From Dokdonella_A soli (lineage in GTDB: Bacteria > Pseudomonadota > Gammaproteobacteria > Xanthomonadales > Rhodanobacteraceae): a stretch of DNA of 64,000 bases. Location of the stretch: contig NZ_BAAAEU010000008.1 of the NCBI RefSeq assembly GCF_039523175.1, positions 124,001 through 188,000 of the forward strand. Direction: 5' to 3'. The position numbers were made by a program, and so were the translations under genes. The notes under the pieces are model-generated. The model had not been told where the DNA came from, searched no databases, and worked only from the letters and a program-made list of their open reading frames with translations. Shown here one piece after another: positions 32,857 through 42,203 of this stretch; position 1 is the first letter of the stretch; each line of letters opens with the position of its first letter.

Positions 32857-33909
32857 CTATTCGTGGAACTTCGGCCCCGACGGCGCATTCGAGCCGTGGA
32901 TGTTGGCGTGGCAGGTGAGGCAACCGCGGCCCATGATGCGCTCGTCCGGATGTGCGCCGTTCGCCAGCGACTGCGGTGTGTGCAGATCGTTCGGATGGCG
33001 CTGGTTCACGTGGCACTGCTGGCACAGGAACGGGATCGGCGCGACCAGCAGCGTGTTCTGGTTCGAGCCGTGCGGCGTGTGGCAGTTCAGGCAGTTCTCA
33101 CGTACCGGCGCGTGCTCGAACAGGAACGGGCCGCGCTTCTCGGCGTGGCACTGGTAGCAGGTCTCGTTGACCGTGTTGGTCTTCAGCAGCGGACTGGTTA
33201 GCGAACCGTGCGGGTTGTGGCAGTCGTCGCAGCTCATCTGCCCCTCCGGCAGCGGCATGTGCGAGCGCCGGTTGAACTGCAGGCGGATGCCCTGATGGCA
33301 TTGCGCGCAGGTGTCGTTGATCGAGGCCTTCGCCATCAGGCCCTCGACCGAGAACTTCGCCATCGGGTTGTGGCAGTCGCTGCAGGACAGGCCGTTGCGC
33401 TGGTGCACCGAACCGGTCCAGTGATCGCGTGGGCCGCCCTGGTGACAGGTGAGACAGGCGCCGGTCTGCACCGCGATCGGCGTGCCGGAGTCCTTCGTGT
33501 AGCCGATGATCAGTCCCTTGGCCAGCGGCGCCTGAGCATGCGCCGAGCCGGGACCGTGGCAGGTCTCGCAGACCGGAATCGACGAGTCGGCCTTGTTCGC
33601 GACATGCAGGCCGAGCGCGTGCAGGGTGTGCGTGAAGTGTTCGCTCTCGAGCTGGTGGCAGGCGATGCAGGTCTTCTCGCCGACCGCTGTCGCGCCGGGT
33701 GCGTGCGGGTTGTCCGCGACCCTGGCATTGGCGAAGCCCGGCGCGGCCAGCAAGGTCCTCCTGCTGGCATTCACGTCGTCATTGGACAGGTTCGAGGCCG
33801 GCAGTGACCTCGAGAGTTCCTCACGGGTCTGCTGCGCCTGCGCGCCCTGTGCGACGAACAGCAGCAGGATCGACAGGATGGTTGACGGTCCCAATCCCCG
33901 CACGCGCAT
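32857..33909 (-). CDS. MtrA/PioA/DmsE-family decaheme c-type cytochrome
   Basis: The 350-residue protein has a signal peptide (STILSILLLFVAQGAQA) and exactly ten CxxCH motifs: CIACH, CETCH, CLTCH, CSDCH, CAQCH, CDDCH, CYQCH, CLNCH, CQQCH, CLTCH. Distal His ligands occur at the usual spacing (HTLHALGLH, HGPGSAH, NPHGS). The layout matches MtrA/PioA/DmsE, which conduct electrons through the MtrB-type porin to or from outside the cell. It is the first gene of mtrA-mtrB-cytochrome c4, next to ccmE, with the maturation genes on both sides. A partner surface cytochrome (MtrC/OmcA) is not in the window, as in PioAB-type iron oxidation systems. Confidence 0.93.
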   Translation of the reverse strand: MRVRGLGPSTILSILLLFVAQGAQAQQTREELSRSLPASNLSNDDVNASRRTLLAAPGFANARVADNPHAPGATAVGEKTCIACHQLESEHFTHTLHALGLHVANKADSSIPVCETCHGPGSAHAQAPLAKGLIIGYTKDSGTPIAVQTGACLTCHQGGPRDHWTGSVHQRNGLSCSDCHNPMAKFSVEGLMAKASINDTCAQCHQGIRLQFNRRSHMPLPEGQMSCDDCHNPHGSLTSPLLKTNTVNETCYQCHAEKRGPFLFEHAPVRENCLNCHTPHGSNQNTLLVAPIPFLCQQCHVNQRHPNDLHTPQSLANGAHPDERIMGRGCLTCHANIHGSNAPSGPKFHE

Positions 33910-34106
33910 AGGTCCGCTCCCCGAGCCTCACGCCAAGTCTGTCGTCGTATGTGGGGTATCGAGGCACGAAAGGTTGCGCCCTGTCCGAGCTTTCCCGGAC
34001 ATCCCTTCGATACCGCCGCCTCGGCAGCTTAGTACGATTGTCCGGATTCAGGAACTGGCGTGGCCGGCGTGCGTGCGGCCGCTCGCGGTGGCCGCGATGC
34101 CTGGCA

Positions 34107-34559
34107 TCACGGCGAGCCGTCTTTCGCCTTGTGCGCCTGCTTCGCCTTCGCGATCGCGTCGGCGACTTCCTTCGGCATGTAGGTCTCGTCGTGCTTGGCG
34201 AGCACTTCGGTCGCGACGAAGTGGCCGTCCTGCAGCGCACCGGTCGCAACGATGCTCTGCCCCTCGCGGAACAGGTCGGGCAGGATGCCGGTGTACTCGA
34301 CCGGCATGTCCTTGAAGCGGTCGGTGACGACGAAGTCGACCTTCAGCGAATCGCTGGCGCGCTTGATCGAATGCTCGAGCACGACGCCGCCGAGGCGGAA
34401 GCGCGCCGAGGCCGGCGCGTGCCCGGCCTCGACCTCGCTCGGCGAGAACAGATAGGTCATGTTCTGCTGCAGTGCGAGCACGGTCAGGCCGGCTGCGATC
34501 GCGACCGCGGCGAGCACCAGCGAGATCACGATCAGACGGCGTTTGCGGGTCGGCGTCAT
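34107..34559 (-). CDS. ccmE: Haem chaperone CcmE
   Basis: The 150-residue protein has an N-terminal anchor (LIVISLVLAAVAIAAGLTV) and an OB-fold domain with the haem-attaching His in VLAKHDETYMPKEV. It takes haem from CcmC and hands it to CcmF. Its ATG overlaps the end of ccmD by 4 bases. Confidence 0.95.
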   Translation of the reverse strand: MTPTRKRRLIVISLVLAAVAIAAGLTVLALQQNMTYLFSPSEVEAGHAPASARFRLGGVVLEHSIKRASDSLKVDFVVTDRFKDMPVEYTGILPDLFREGQSIVATGALQDGHFVATEVLAKHDETYMPKEVADAIAKAKQAHKAKDGSP

Positions 34560-34732
34560 GCTGCGCTCCCGTTGCGTGTTTGGCGGCGTTTCATGCGGCC
34601 GCGCAATTCGGCGAGCACGCGGCGACGCTGCATGCGCGGCGCGAGTGCATCGATGCCGAGCACGATGAAGAACACCGCATAGGCCGGCCAGACGTAGCTG
34701 CCATAGCCACCCATCGAAAGAAATTCAGCCAT
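34556..34732 (-). CDS. ccmD: Haem exporter subunit CcmD
   Basis: A 58-residue protein: MAEFLSMGGYGSYVWPAYAV, one membrane helix (FFIVLGIDALAP) and a basic cytoplasmic tail (RMQRRRVLAELRGRMKRR). This is the usual size and layout of CcmD, which releases haem-loaded CcmE from CcmABC. It overlaps ccmC and ccmE. Confidence 0.88.
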   Translation of the reverse strand: MAEFLSMGGYGSYVWPAYAVFFIVLGIDALAPRMQRRRVLAELRGRMKRRQTRNGSAA

Positions 34733-35513
34733 GCGCCGTCTCCTTGCGCGCAGCGTCCGCGGACACGGCCTGATCCAGCGCGATCGCGCGCACCCAGTCC
34801 TTGCCGCCGTCGAGTTCGAGCAGGCCGGTACGCGTGCGCACCAGCAGGGTGCCGAAGAACCACAGATGGGTCGCGATCGCCATCGTCAGCAGCGGCCACA
34901 GCATCGCCGCATCGATCTTCGACGGACCCATCAGGCGTACCGTCGAGCCCTGGTGCAGCGTGTTCCACCAGTTCACCGAGAAATGCACGATCGGAAGGTT
35001 GACCACGCCGATCAGCGCGAGGAAGCCAGCCGCGCGCGCGGCCTGGCGACGATCCTCGATCGCGGCGTACAGGCCGATCACGCCGAGGTACAGGAACAGC
35101 AACACCAGTTCCGAAGTCAACCGCGCGTCCCAGGTCCACCAGGCACCCCACATCGGCTTGCCCCACAGCGAACCGGTGACGAGCGTGATGAAGGTGAACG
35201 CCGCACCGACCGGCGCGCTCGCCATCGCGAGGATCTCGCTCAGCTTGATGCGCCAGACCAGTGCGACGAACGCGTTCGCGGCCATGAAGAAGTACGCGAA
35301 CAGGCCCATCCACGCACAGGGCACATGGATGAAGATGATCCGGTACGCGTCGCCTTGCTGATAGTCGCGCGGCGCGAGCACGAGGCCGCCGTACAAGCCG
35401 ATCGCGCCGAGCACCAGCGCGATGCCGTAGCACCACGGCGCCAGCGCGCCGGCGATGCGGTAGAACGTCGGCGGCGAGCCGATCTTGTGGAACCAGAGGA
35501 TCAATGGATTCAT
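34725..35513 (-). CDS. ccmC: Haem handling protein CcmC
   Basis: The 262-residue protein has six membrane segments and the tryptophan-rich WWD motif WGAWWTWDARLTSELVL, with the periplasmic His residues in IFIHVPCAWMG and NLPIVHFSVNWWNTLHQG. It loads haem onto CcmE. The ATG at 35513 (MNPLILWFHK) was chosen; a longer frame would run into the REP pair. It ends within ccmD. Confidence 0.94.
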   Translation of the reverse strand: MNPLILWFHKIGSPPTFYRIAGALAPWCYGIALVLGAIGLYGGLVLAPRDYQQGDAYRIIFIHVPCAWMGLFAYFFMAANAFVALVWRIKLSEILAMASAPVGAAFTFITLVTGSLWGKPMWGAWWTWDARLTSELVLLFLYLGVIGLYAAIEDRRQAARAAGFLALIGVVNLPIVHFSVNWWNTLHQGSTVRLMGPSKIDAAMLWPLLTMAIATHLWFFGTLLVRTRTGLLELDGGKDWVRAIALDQAVSADAARKETAHG

Positions 35514-35540
35514 CGGGTCAGCATTATTGAACCACCCCAA

Positions 35541-35614
35541 CCGTTCGCCCTGAGGTATCGAAGGGCGGGCGGTTGCGCGACGCCGTTCATGCTTCGATAC
35601 CTCAGCACGAACGG
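35541..35614. repeat. REP-like pair between ccmB and ccmC
   Basis: CCGTTCGCCCTGAGGTATCG and the facing CCGTTCATGCTTCGATACCT, the same order and spacing as in ccmH. It separates ccmAB from ccmCDE and may affect mRNA stability in the operon. Confidence 0.8.
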
Positions 35615-35645
35615 CTGGATGGAATTACCGATCGTGTGAGAAACA

Positions 35646-36325
35646 TCAACTCAGCGAAATCCTGAGCGCCGCAGCACACGCGAGCGGCGCAATCACCAGC
35701 GCCAGCACCAGGGCGGCGCCGAGCCAGAGCAGCGGCGCGAGGTACGGCAATCCGGCTTGCGCTGCATTGCAGGCACCGGCGCCGAAGATCAGCACCGGCA
35801 TGTAGAGCGGCAGCACGAGCAGCGCGAGCAGCATACCAGAGCGGTGCATGCCGACCGTCAGCGCGACGCAGACCGCGCCGATCAGGCTGAGCAGCGGCGT
35901 TGCCAGCAACAGGGCGGCAGGCAGCAGCCAGCGCAGCGGTTCGGCGAGGTGCAACAGTTCTCCGAGCATTGGCGCAAGGATGATCAGCGGCAGCGCGGTG
36001 GTCAGCCAGTGCACCGCGATCTTGCAGCCGAGCAGCAGCGATAGTGGATGCGGCGACAGCACGAGTTGTTCCAGCGAGCCATCTTCGTAGTCACTTCGGA
36101 ACAGGGTGTCCAGCGCGAGCAGGCCGGCGAGCAGGATCGCGACGAACACCGCGCCCGCGGCAATCCGCCGCAGGTTTTCCGGTTCCGGGCCAAGCGCAAG
36201 CGGGAACAGCGCGACCACGATCAGCGCGAACAGGATCGGGTTCAGCGCGTCGCCGCGGCGACGCCAGATCAGGGTCAGGTCGCGGCGGATCAGCGCAGCG
36301 CAGGCCGCCGTCGTCGTGCCGGGTT

Positions 36326-36329
<4 letters not shown>
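35646..36329 (-). CDS. ccmB: Haem ABC exporter permease CcmB
   Basis: The 227-residue protein has six transmembrane segments and the CcmB signature FRSDYEDGSLEQLVLSPHPL, then a middle section with LLLATPLLSLIGAVCVALTV and PLYMPVLIFGAGA. It forms the membrane part of CcmAB. The ATG overlaps the TGA of ccmA by 4 bases. Confidence 0.93.
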
Positions 36330-36979
<650 letters not shown>

Positions 36980-37103
36980 GAGGCGCGCAATGCTAGCGGC
37001 ATGCGCGCGGCGATACCATGAATGAATCGTCGCATGGCACGACGCATCGCCGTGCGTCAAAGAACGAGGCTGCTCCGGCCGGGATGGACCAGCAGCGGCG
37101 CCG

Positions 37104-37604
37104 TCAACGGGCTTCCAAGGTGTCGGCAGCCCACTCGAGATCGGCCTCGGCGGTGATCGCTGCGCGCCATTCCGCGCGGTAGAGACGCAGGACTGCAGGG
37201 CAATCGCAACTGACCCTGACCGCGGCACTCTGCTCGAAATCGCGCGCCAGCGTATCGACGACCGCGAGGTCCGTGCCCGCCACCAGCAGGCTCGGCTCTT
37301 GCCAGTCTCCAGGCAAATGCCCGACGCCTTCGAGAAAACGGCAGGAGAGTGCGTGCAGGCGCACACGCAGCGCCGCCAGGCGACGTTCGTTGTGGTCCGG
37401 CGGCAGCGACTGGGAGCGTGGATTGCAGGCGGTCAGGAAGGTCGCGACGCGATCGGCGCCGATCCAGTCGCGCAGCGCGGACGGCGCGGATTCACCGATG
37501 CGCAGCGTTGCGACGCGGCCATCCGGCAGCGTTACGTCGTACTGCGTCGCGCGATACAGCGCGATCAACGCGTGGATGCGGTCGGGCGATTCGCTGTCCG
37601 GCAT
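37104..37604 (-). CDS. DUF3293-family protein
   Basis: The 166-residue protein has ALYRATQYDVTLPDGRVATL, then TFLTACNPRSQSLPPDHNER and LLVAGTDLAVVDTLARDFEQ. YR.T.Y near the start and TA.NP.S...  ..N in the middle are typical for DUF3293. Function unknown, probably cytoplasmic. It is directly downstream of kmo (2 bases apart), so probably co-transcribed. Confidence 0.75.
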   Translation of the reverse strand: MPDSESPDRIHALIALYRATQYDVTLPDGRVATLRIGESAPSALRDWIGADRVATFLTACNPRSQSLPPDHNERRLAALRVRLHALSCRFLEGVGHLPGDWQEPSLLVAGTDLAVVDTLARDFEQSAAVRVSCDCPAVLRLYRAEWRAAITAEADLEWAADTLEAR

Positions 37605-37605
37605 G

Positions 37606-39015
37606 TCAGCCGGCGAGCGGAGTCAGGCGGTCCCGCGCCAGCGCGTCCGCATGGACGAGGTCGATCTCGTCGATACGCTGCCGACCCTCGGTCAGCTCGC
37701 GCAGCAGCGCATCCTGCACCTTGCCGCGTGCAAACGCCTGCGCGTAGGGCATGCGCGTAAAGGTGACCATCGAATAGCGCGGCACGAAGCGGTCCGGGTG
37801 GCGTTCGGCCAGCGTGCGGCCGAGCTCGCGGCGCAGCAGGAAGCCGGCATCGGCGACCGAGTCGCGCATTTCCACATAGTTCTCCAGCGCCATCGCGGCG
37901 ATCGCTTCGGCGTTCGGGCGACGCCGGCGTTCGAACTCGGTGAACGTCGATGCCGCGTCGTCAGGATGCGCGGCGAGCAGGTCGGCCAGTTCGACGGCGT
38001 CTTCGAAGCCGCAGTTCATGCCTTGGCCGTGGAATGGCACGATCGCGTGCGCGGCGTCGCCGACCAGCAGTGCGCGGCCGTCGAGATGCCAGCGGTCGAG
38101 ATACAGGGTCGCGAGCACGCCGACCGGATTCGCGCCGAAGTCCTGCTCGAGGTCCGGGATCAGCGGCAACGCATCGGCAAAATCGTGCGCGAACAAGGTA
38201 CGCGCCGCCGCGGGCGTCGCGACGGTTGCGAAACTCGGATCACCTTGGCTGGGCAGGAACAGCGTCACCGTGAAACTGCCTTCGGCGTTCGGCAGCGCGA
38301 TGCACATGTAGTTGCCGCGCGGCCAGATATGCAACGCGTTCGGTTCGATCGCGAAGCGCTCGCCGCGGGCAAGCGCTGCCGCTGCGGCGGCAGGCAGCGC
38401 AATCGATCGAAAGTCCGGCAACGCAGGGATCTCGAGTTCCTTGTAGCCGTGACCAAGTTCCTCGATGCGCTCGCCGAGCGGCTGCACCGCATTCATCGCT
38501 GCTCGCAGTGCGGACCCCGCGCCGTCCGCGCCGATCGCGAACGCGGCGACGTGCTCATGCAGGCCGCCAGCTGCGTCGTCACTGAAGCGCAGCACAACCT
38601 TCGGGTCGAAGGTCGCGGATTCGAGGCGGCGGTCGAAATGGAAACGCGCGCCTGCCTTTTCCGCCGCGTCGATCAGCGCGATGTTCAGCCGGCCGCGGCT
38701 GATCGACCAGATCACCTCGCTGTCGTCGCGTCCGTAGCGCAGCAGCTCGGTGTGGCCGTCGCGGTGATGCACCATGCGCCCGCGCATCATGACCGCCAGA
38801 CGCATCACTTCGTCGGTCAGTCCGGCCAGACGCAGGCCATGCAGTCCGCGCTCGGCCAGCGCGAGATTGATCGAGCGTCCGCCCGCGTAGCCGGCCTTGC
38901 GCGGATCGGGCCGGCGCTCGAACACATCGACGGAGAAACCGCGCTGGGCGAGCAGGGTCGCGAGCAGCGAACCGACCAGGCCGCCGCCGATGATCGTTGC
39001 GTCAGGTTTGCGCAT
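37606..39015 (-). CDS. kmo: Kynurenine 3-monooxygenase
   Basis: The 469-residue flavoprotein has the FAD motif ATIIGGGLVGSLLATLLAQR, the family block GGRSINLALAERGL, the second FAD segment AIGADGAGSALR and GDAAHAIVPFHGQGMNCGFE. It hydroxylates L-kynurenine to 3-hydroxykynurenine with NADPH and O2. The C-terminal part has the expected LERELGR-like helices. Its start overlaps the end of kynU by 14 bases. No tryptophan dioxygenase or formamidase gene is in this window. Confidence 0.95.
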   Translation of the reverse strand: MRKPDATIIGGGLVGSLLATLLAQRGFSVDVFERRPDPRKAGYAGGRSINLALAERGLHGLRLAGLTDEVMRLAVMMRGRMVHHRDGHTELLRYGRDDSEVIWSISRGRLNIALIDAAEKAGARFHFDRRLESATFDPKVVLRFSDDAAGGLHEHVAAFAIGADGAGSALRAAMNAVQPLGERIEELGHGYKELEIPALPDFRSIALPAAAAAALARGERFAIEPNALHIWPRGNYMCIALPNAEGSFTVTLFLPSQGDPSFATVATPAAARTLFAHDFADALPLIPDLEQDFGANPVGVLATLYLDRWHLDGRALLVGDAAHAIVPFHGQGMNCGFEDAVELADLLAAHPDDAASTFTEFERRRRPNAEAIAAMALENYVEMRDSVADAGFLLRRELGRTLAERHPDRFVPRYSMVTFTRMPYAQAFARGKVQDALLRELTEGRQRIDEIDLVHADALARDRLTPLAG

Positions 39016-40294
39016 GGTGCGTGGCCCAATCCTTCACCGCGCGCACGAAACGCAGGCAGTCGATATGGCGGTTGTAGAGCGGCGTCGGTGCGGCGCGGAT
39101 CACGTCGGGCTCGCGCCAGTCGACGATGATGCCGGACGCATGCAGGTGGTCGTGCAGCGAGCGGCCGGCTTCGCGCGGGCCCTTCACGCGCAGCGAGAGC
39201 TGGCAGCCGCGGCGCTCCGCTTCGTGCGGCGTGGCGATGTCGAGCACGTCTGAGGCGTGTTCTCGGATCAGCGCGTCGAAGTACGCGGTGAGCGTCTCCG
39301 ATTTCCTGCGCAGTTCGGTCATCCCTGCGCGGCGAAAGATTGCCAGCGAAACGCGCACCGGTGCAAGCGCCAGGATCGGTGGATTGCTGAGCTGCCAGCC
39401 GTCCGCGCCGGTCGCCGGCAGGAACTGCGGACGCATCTGGAAGCGCGTGGCCGGATCGTGGCCCCACCAGCCGGCGAAGCGCGGCAATCCGGAGCGCGCG
39501 TGGCGTTCATGCACGAAGCAGCCGGCGACCGCGCCGGGGCCGGAATTGAGGTACTTGTAGCTGCACCAGACCGCGAAATCGCAACCGACATCGTGCAGGT
39601 GCAGATCGAGGTTGCCGACGGCGTGGGCGAGGTCGAAGCCGACCCGGCAGCCTTTGAGGTGCGCCGCCTTCGTGATCGCGGCCAGGTCGAAGGCCTGGCC
39701 GCTCAGGAATTGCACGCCGGGCAGCAGCACGAGCGCGATGCGGTCGCCGTGTTCCTCGATCGCGTGCAGGATCGAAGCGTCGGAAATCACGCCGTTGGCG
39801 TCGCTTTCGAGCTGGATCAGTGCGGTGGCCGGGTCGAAGCCGTGGAAGCGGATCTGCGAGGCGACGGCGTGATGGTCGGACGGGAACGCCGTCCTTTCGA
39901 TCAGGATCGCGGAGCGATCGGCGGTCGGCTGGTAGAAGCTGACCATCATCAGGTGCAGGTTCACGGTCAGCGAATTCATCGCGACGACTTCGTGCGGCAG
40001 CGCGCCGACCAACGCGGCGAGATCCTCGCGCACGAACTCGTGGTACGGCATCCACGGGTGCCTGCCTTTGAAATGCGCCTCGACGGCGAGGTTCTTCCAG
40101 TCGTCGAGTTCCTGGATCAGGGCCTCGCGCACCGCACGCGGCTGCAGGCCGAGCGAATTGCCGCACAGGTAGACCTGATCCGAGCCGTCGGCGTTGCGAG
40201 GGATCAGGAACTCGTCGCGGAATGCGGCGAGCGGGTCAGCGGCGTCCCCTTGCAGCGCCAGCGCTTCCGCGGCAGCGAAATTGTTGTGGGTCAT
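39002..40294 (-). CDS. kynU: Kynureninase
   Basis: The 430-residue PLP enzyme has FLIPRNADGSDQVYLCGNSL, the PLP-binding VGFDLAHAVGNLDLHLHD and CSYKYLNSGPGAVAGCFVHE with the Schiff-base Lys. It cleaves 3-hydroxykynurenine to 3-hydroxyanthranilate and alanine. It is the first gene of kynU-kmo-DUF3293. Upstream is a large hairpin repeat at 40,329-40,466. Confidence 0.95.
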   Translation of the reverse strand: MTHNNFAAAEALALQGDAADPLAAFRDEFLIPRNADGSDQVYLCGNSLGLQPRAVREALIQELDDWKNLAVEAHFKGRHPWMPYHEFVREDLAALVGALPHEVVAMNSLTVNLHLMMVSFYQPTADRSAILIERTAFPSDHHAVASQIRFHGFDPATALIQLESDANGVISDASILHAIEEHGDRIALVLLPGVQFLSGQAFDLAAITKAAHLKGCRVGFDLAHAVGNLDLHLHDVGCDFAVWCSYKYLNSGPGAVAGCFVHERHARSGLPRFAGWWGHDPATRFQMRPQFLPATGADGWQLSNPPILALAPVRVSLAIFRRAGMTELRRKSETLTAYFDALIREHASDVLDIATPHEAERRGCQLSLRVKGPREAGRSLHDHLHASGIIVDWREPDVIRAAPTPLYNRHIDCLRFVRAVKDWATHHAQT

Positions 40295-40328
40295 GTCAAA
40301 TCAGTGCCACGACAGGAAAGATTCCTTG

Positions 40329-40466
40329 GTCGTCATTCCGGCGAACGCCGGAGACGCTTTACAACAGCGAAGCTGGTCATCCAGTTCCCTTCTCGCAACA
40401 GAGAAGACGCTGGATGACCAGCCTGCGGCTGTTGAAAGGCACCTCCGGCGTTCGCCGGGATGACGA
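40329..40466. repeat. Large palindromic repeat (CATTCCGGCGAACGCCGG family)
   Basis: GTCATTCCGGCGAACGCCGG at 40,333 and CTCCGGCGTTCGCCGGGATGA at 40,443 are nearly complementary, and inner arms (GCTGGTCATCCAG / CTGGATGACCAGC) pair as well. The 138 bases can fold as one long hairpin between kynU and the next gene. Such repeats are dispersed in many proteobacterial genomes. Confidence 0.8.
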
Positions 40467-40475
40467 GCTGGGATG

Positions 40476-40988
40476 TTATTGCTTCAACGAGGCGACGACG
40501 TTATCGCACGAGCCGTCAAATTCCTTGTTCCATGCCGCCGGTGTCGCCGCCAGCAGCGGGCGCTGGCAGCGCACCTCGACCGCGATGTCGTTGGTCAGGT
40601 AGAAGCTGTCGCGCACGAGATACTTCGTCTTGCCGCGCACGACGAAATACTGGTGGACCGAAGTGTCCTTGTTCGAGGCGTCCTTCTCATAGCCACTCTG
40701 CGCCTTGGAATGCTCCAGTTCCTCTTGCACCACGCTGGCGAATTCAGCGGAGCCTTTCAGTTTGCGCGTCTTCACGGTCACGTTGGCGGCATCGTCGCTG
40801 CCCTGCGCGGTGGCATCCGGCACCTGGAACGCGACCGCCTGCGGGTTGCCGTCGCTCTTTTCCATGATCGCGGTCCACGACGGCGGCACGTGGAAGTGCA
40901 CCTGGCCATTGTTGAGCGTGTAGTCGGTCTTGCCTTGCGCGAGCGCGTTCGTTGCGATGAGGACCAGCAGGCAGGGGATCAGCTTCAC
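40476..40988 (-). CDS. Secreted protein of unknown function
   Basis: The 170-residue protein has a signal peptide (LIPCLLVLIATNALAQ), then NNGQVHFHVPPSWTAIMEKS, AFQVPDATAQG, a central lysine-rich block and two Cys (VEVRCQRPLLA, FDGSCDNVVAS) that may form a disulfide. It resembles small periplasmic proteins with a DUF1795/PsbP-like fold, but this is only an impression. It overlaps nothing; the ACMSD gene is 3 bases upstream on the same strand. Confidence 0.6.
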   Translation of the reverse strand: MKLIPCLLVLIATNALAQGKTDYTLNNGQVHFHVPPSWTAIMEKSDGNPQAVAFQVPDATAQGSDDAANVTVKTRKLKGSAEFASVVQEELEHSKAQSGYEKDASNKDTSVHQYFVVRGKTKYLVRDSFYLTNDIAVEVRCQRPLLAATPAAWNKEFDGSCDNVVASLKQ

Positions 40989-40991
40989 GAT

Positions 40992-42011
40992 TCACTCCGT
41001 GTCGTCGGCAAAACGCGAGTAGTGCAGGCCGAGCCATTCCAGGGCGGTGCCATGGAACAGCCGGGCCTGCTGGGAAGGCGGCAGCCCGAGCGCGGTGATA
41101 CCGCTGCCGGGTTCCTGCTCGCCGAGTGGAAAAGGATAGTCGGTGCCGAGCATGACCGTGTCGACGCCGGCGACGTCGATCAGGTAGCGCAGGGCGGCGT
41201 TGTCGTGCACGCAGGAATCGAAATAGATGCGGCCGAGATAGTCGCGCGGACCGCGCGCGTTGTCGGTCGCGACCAGGTCCGGGCGCATGCGGAAGCCGTG
41301 CTCGATGCGGCCGATCGTGTACGGGAACGAACCGCCGCCATGCGCGAAGCAGACTTTCAGCTTCGGCAGGCGTTCGAGCACGCCGCCGAAGATCAGGCTG
41401 CATGCCGCGCGCGATTGCTCTGCCGGCATGCCGACCAGCCACGGCAGCCAGTACTTCGGCATCGACGAGGCGCCCATCATGTCCCACGGATGGACGAGGA
41501 TCGCCGCGCCGAGTTCGGCCGCGGCCTCGAAGAACGGGAACAACTCCGGTGCGTCGAGGTTCCAGTTCTCGCAGTGCGAGCCGACCTGGATGCCGGACAG
41601 GCCCAACTGGTCGATGCAGCGCTCCATCTCCTGGATCGCCAGGGTCGGCGCCTGCAGCGGCACGGTACCGATGCCTGCGTAGTGGCGTGGATACTTGCGG
41701 CAGAGTTCGGCGGTGTGATCGTTGAGGTGACGGTGCAGTTCCAGCGCTTGGCTCGGCTTGGCCCAGTACGAGAACAGCACCGGCACGGTCGACACCACTT
41801 GGACGTCGACGCCGAACTTCGCGTAGTCGGCGATGCGCACCTCGGGATCGAACGCGTTCGCCCAGACCTCGCGGAAGAACTTGCCGTCCTTGTAGATGCG
41901 GTGGCGGCCTTCGGCCTGCACCATGACCGGGAAGCGGTCGTCGCCGTATTTCTCGGCGAGGTTCGGCCAGGTCGGCGGCAGGATGTGCGCGTGGGTGTCT
42001 ATCTTCAGCAT
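40992..42011 (-). CDS. 2-Amino-3-carboxymuconate-6-semialdehyde decarboxylase (ACMSD)
   Basis: The 339-residue amidohydrolase-fold enzyme has the metal-binding HAHILPPTWPNL, AILVHPWDMMG, a His of CFAHGGGSFPYTIGR and the Asp of VMLGTDYPFPLGEQEPG. GTDYPFPLGE and YPRHYAGIGTVPLQ are typical of ACMSD rather than other decarboxylases of the family. It removes CO2 from the ring-cleavage product of 3-hydroxyanthranilate, steering carbon to catabolism and away from NAD synthesis. The ATG at 42011 fits the family start (MLKIDTHAH); the 29 residues further upstream are not conserved. Confidence 0.92.
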   Translation of the reverse strand: MLKIDTHAHILPPTWPNLAEKYGDDRFPVMVQAEGRHRIYKDGKFFREVWANAFDPEVRIADYAKFGVDVQVVSTVPVLFSYWAKPSQALELHRHLNDHTAELCRKYPRHYAGIGTVPLQAPTLAIQEMERCIDQLGLSGIQVGSHCENWNLDAPELFPFFEAAAELGAAILVHPWDMMGASSMPKYWLPWLVGMPAEQSRAACSLIFGGVLERLPKLKVCFAHGGGSFPYTIGRIEHGFRMRPDLVATDNARGPRDYLGRIYFDSCVHDNAALRYLIDVAGVDTVMLGTDYPFPLGEQEPGSGITALGLPPSQQARLFHGTALEWLGLHYSRFADDTE

Positions 42012-42203
42012 GTCGACGGAGTTTAACCGCATGCCGATGGCGATGGGTCGGGCGCAGCGCACACAAGAAAGAGGCGGCGCTGATGACCGGGGCTGCACCG
42101 CGTCCGGAACATGCCGCGCGGGACTCCGTCGAAGTCCCGCGCGACATCGCCGCCGTTGACCGGCGATCGACCATCGGGCGCATGCGCCCGGGCTCTTCTC
42201 AGC

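Noticed and set aside
37273..39129. 618-codon plus-strand open frame
   Set aside because: Antisense to kmo, which has full FAD motifs; no independent coding evidence.
40329..40466. CRISPR-like array
   Set aside because: Only two facing copies, which form one hairpin; no regular spacers here or elsewhere in the window.
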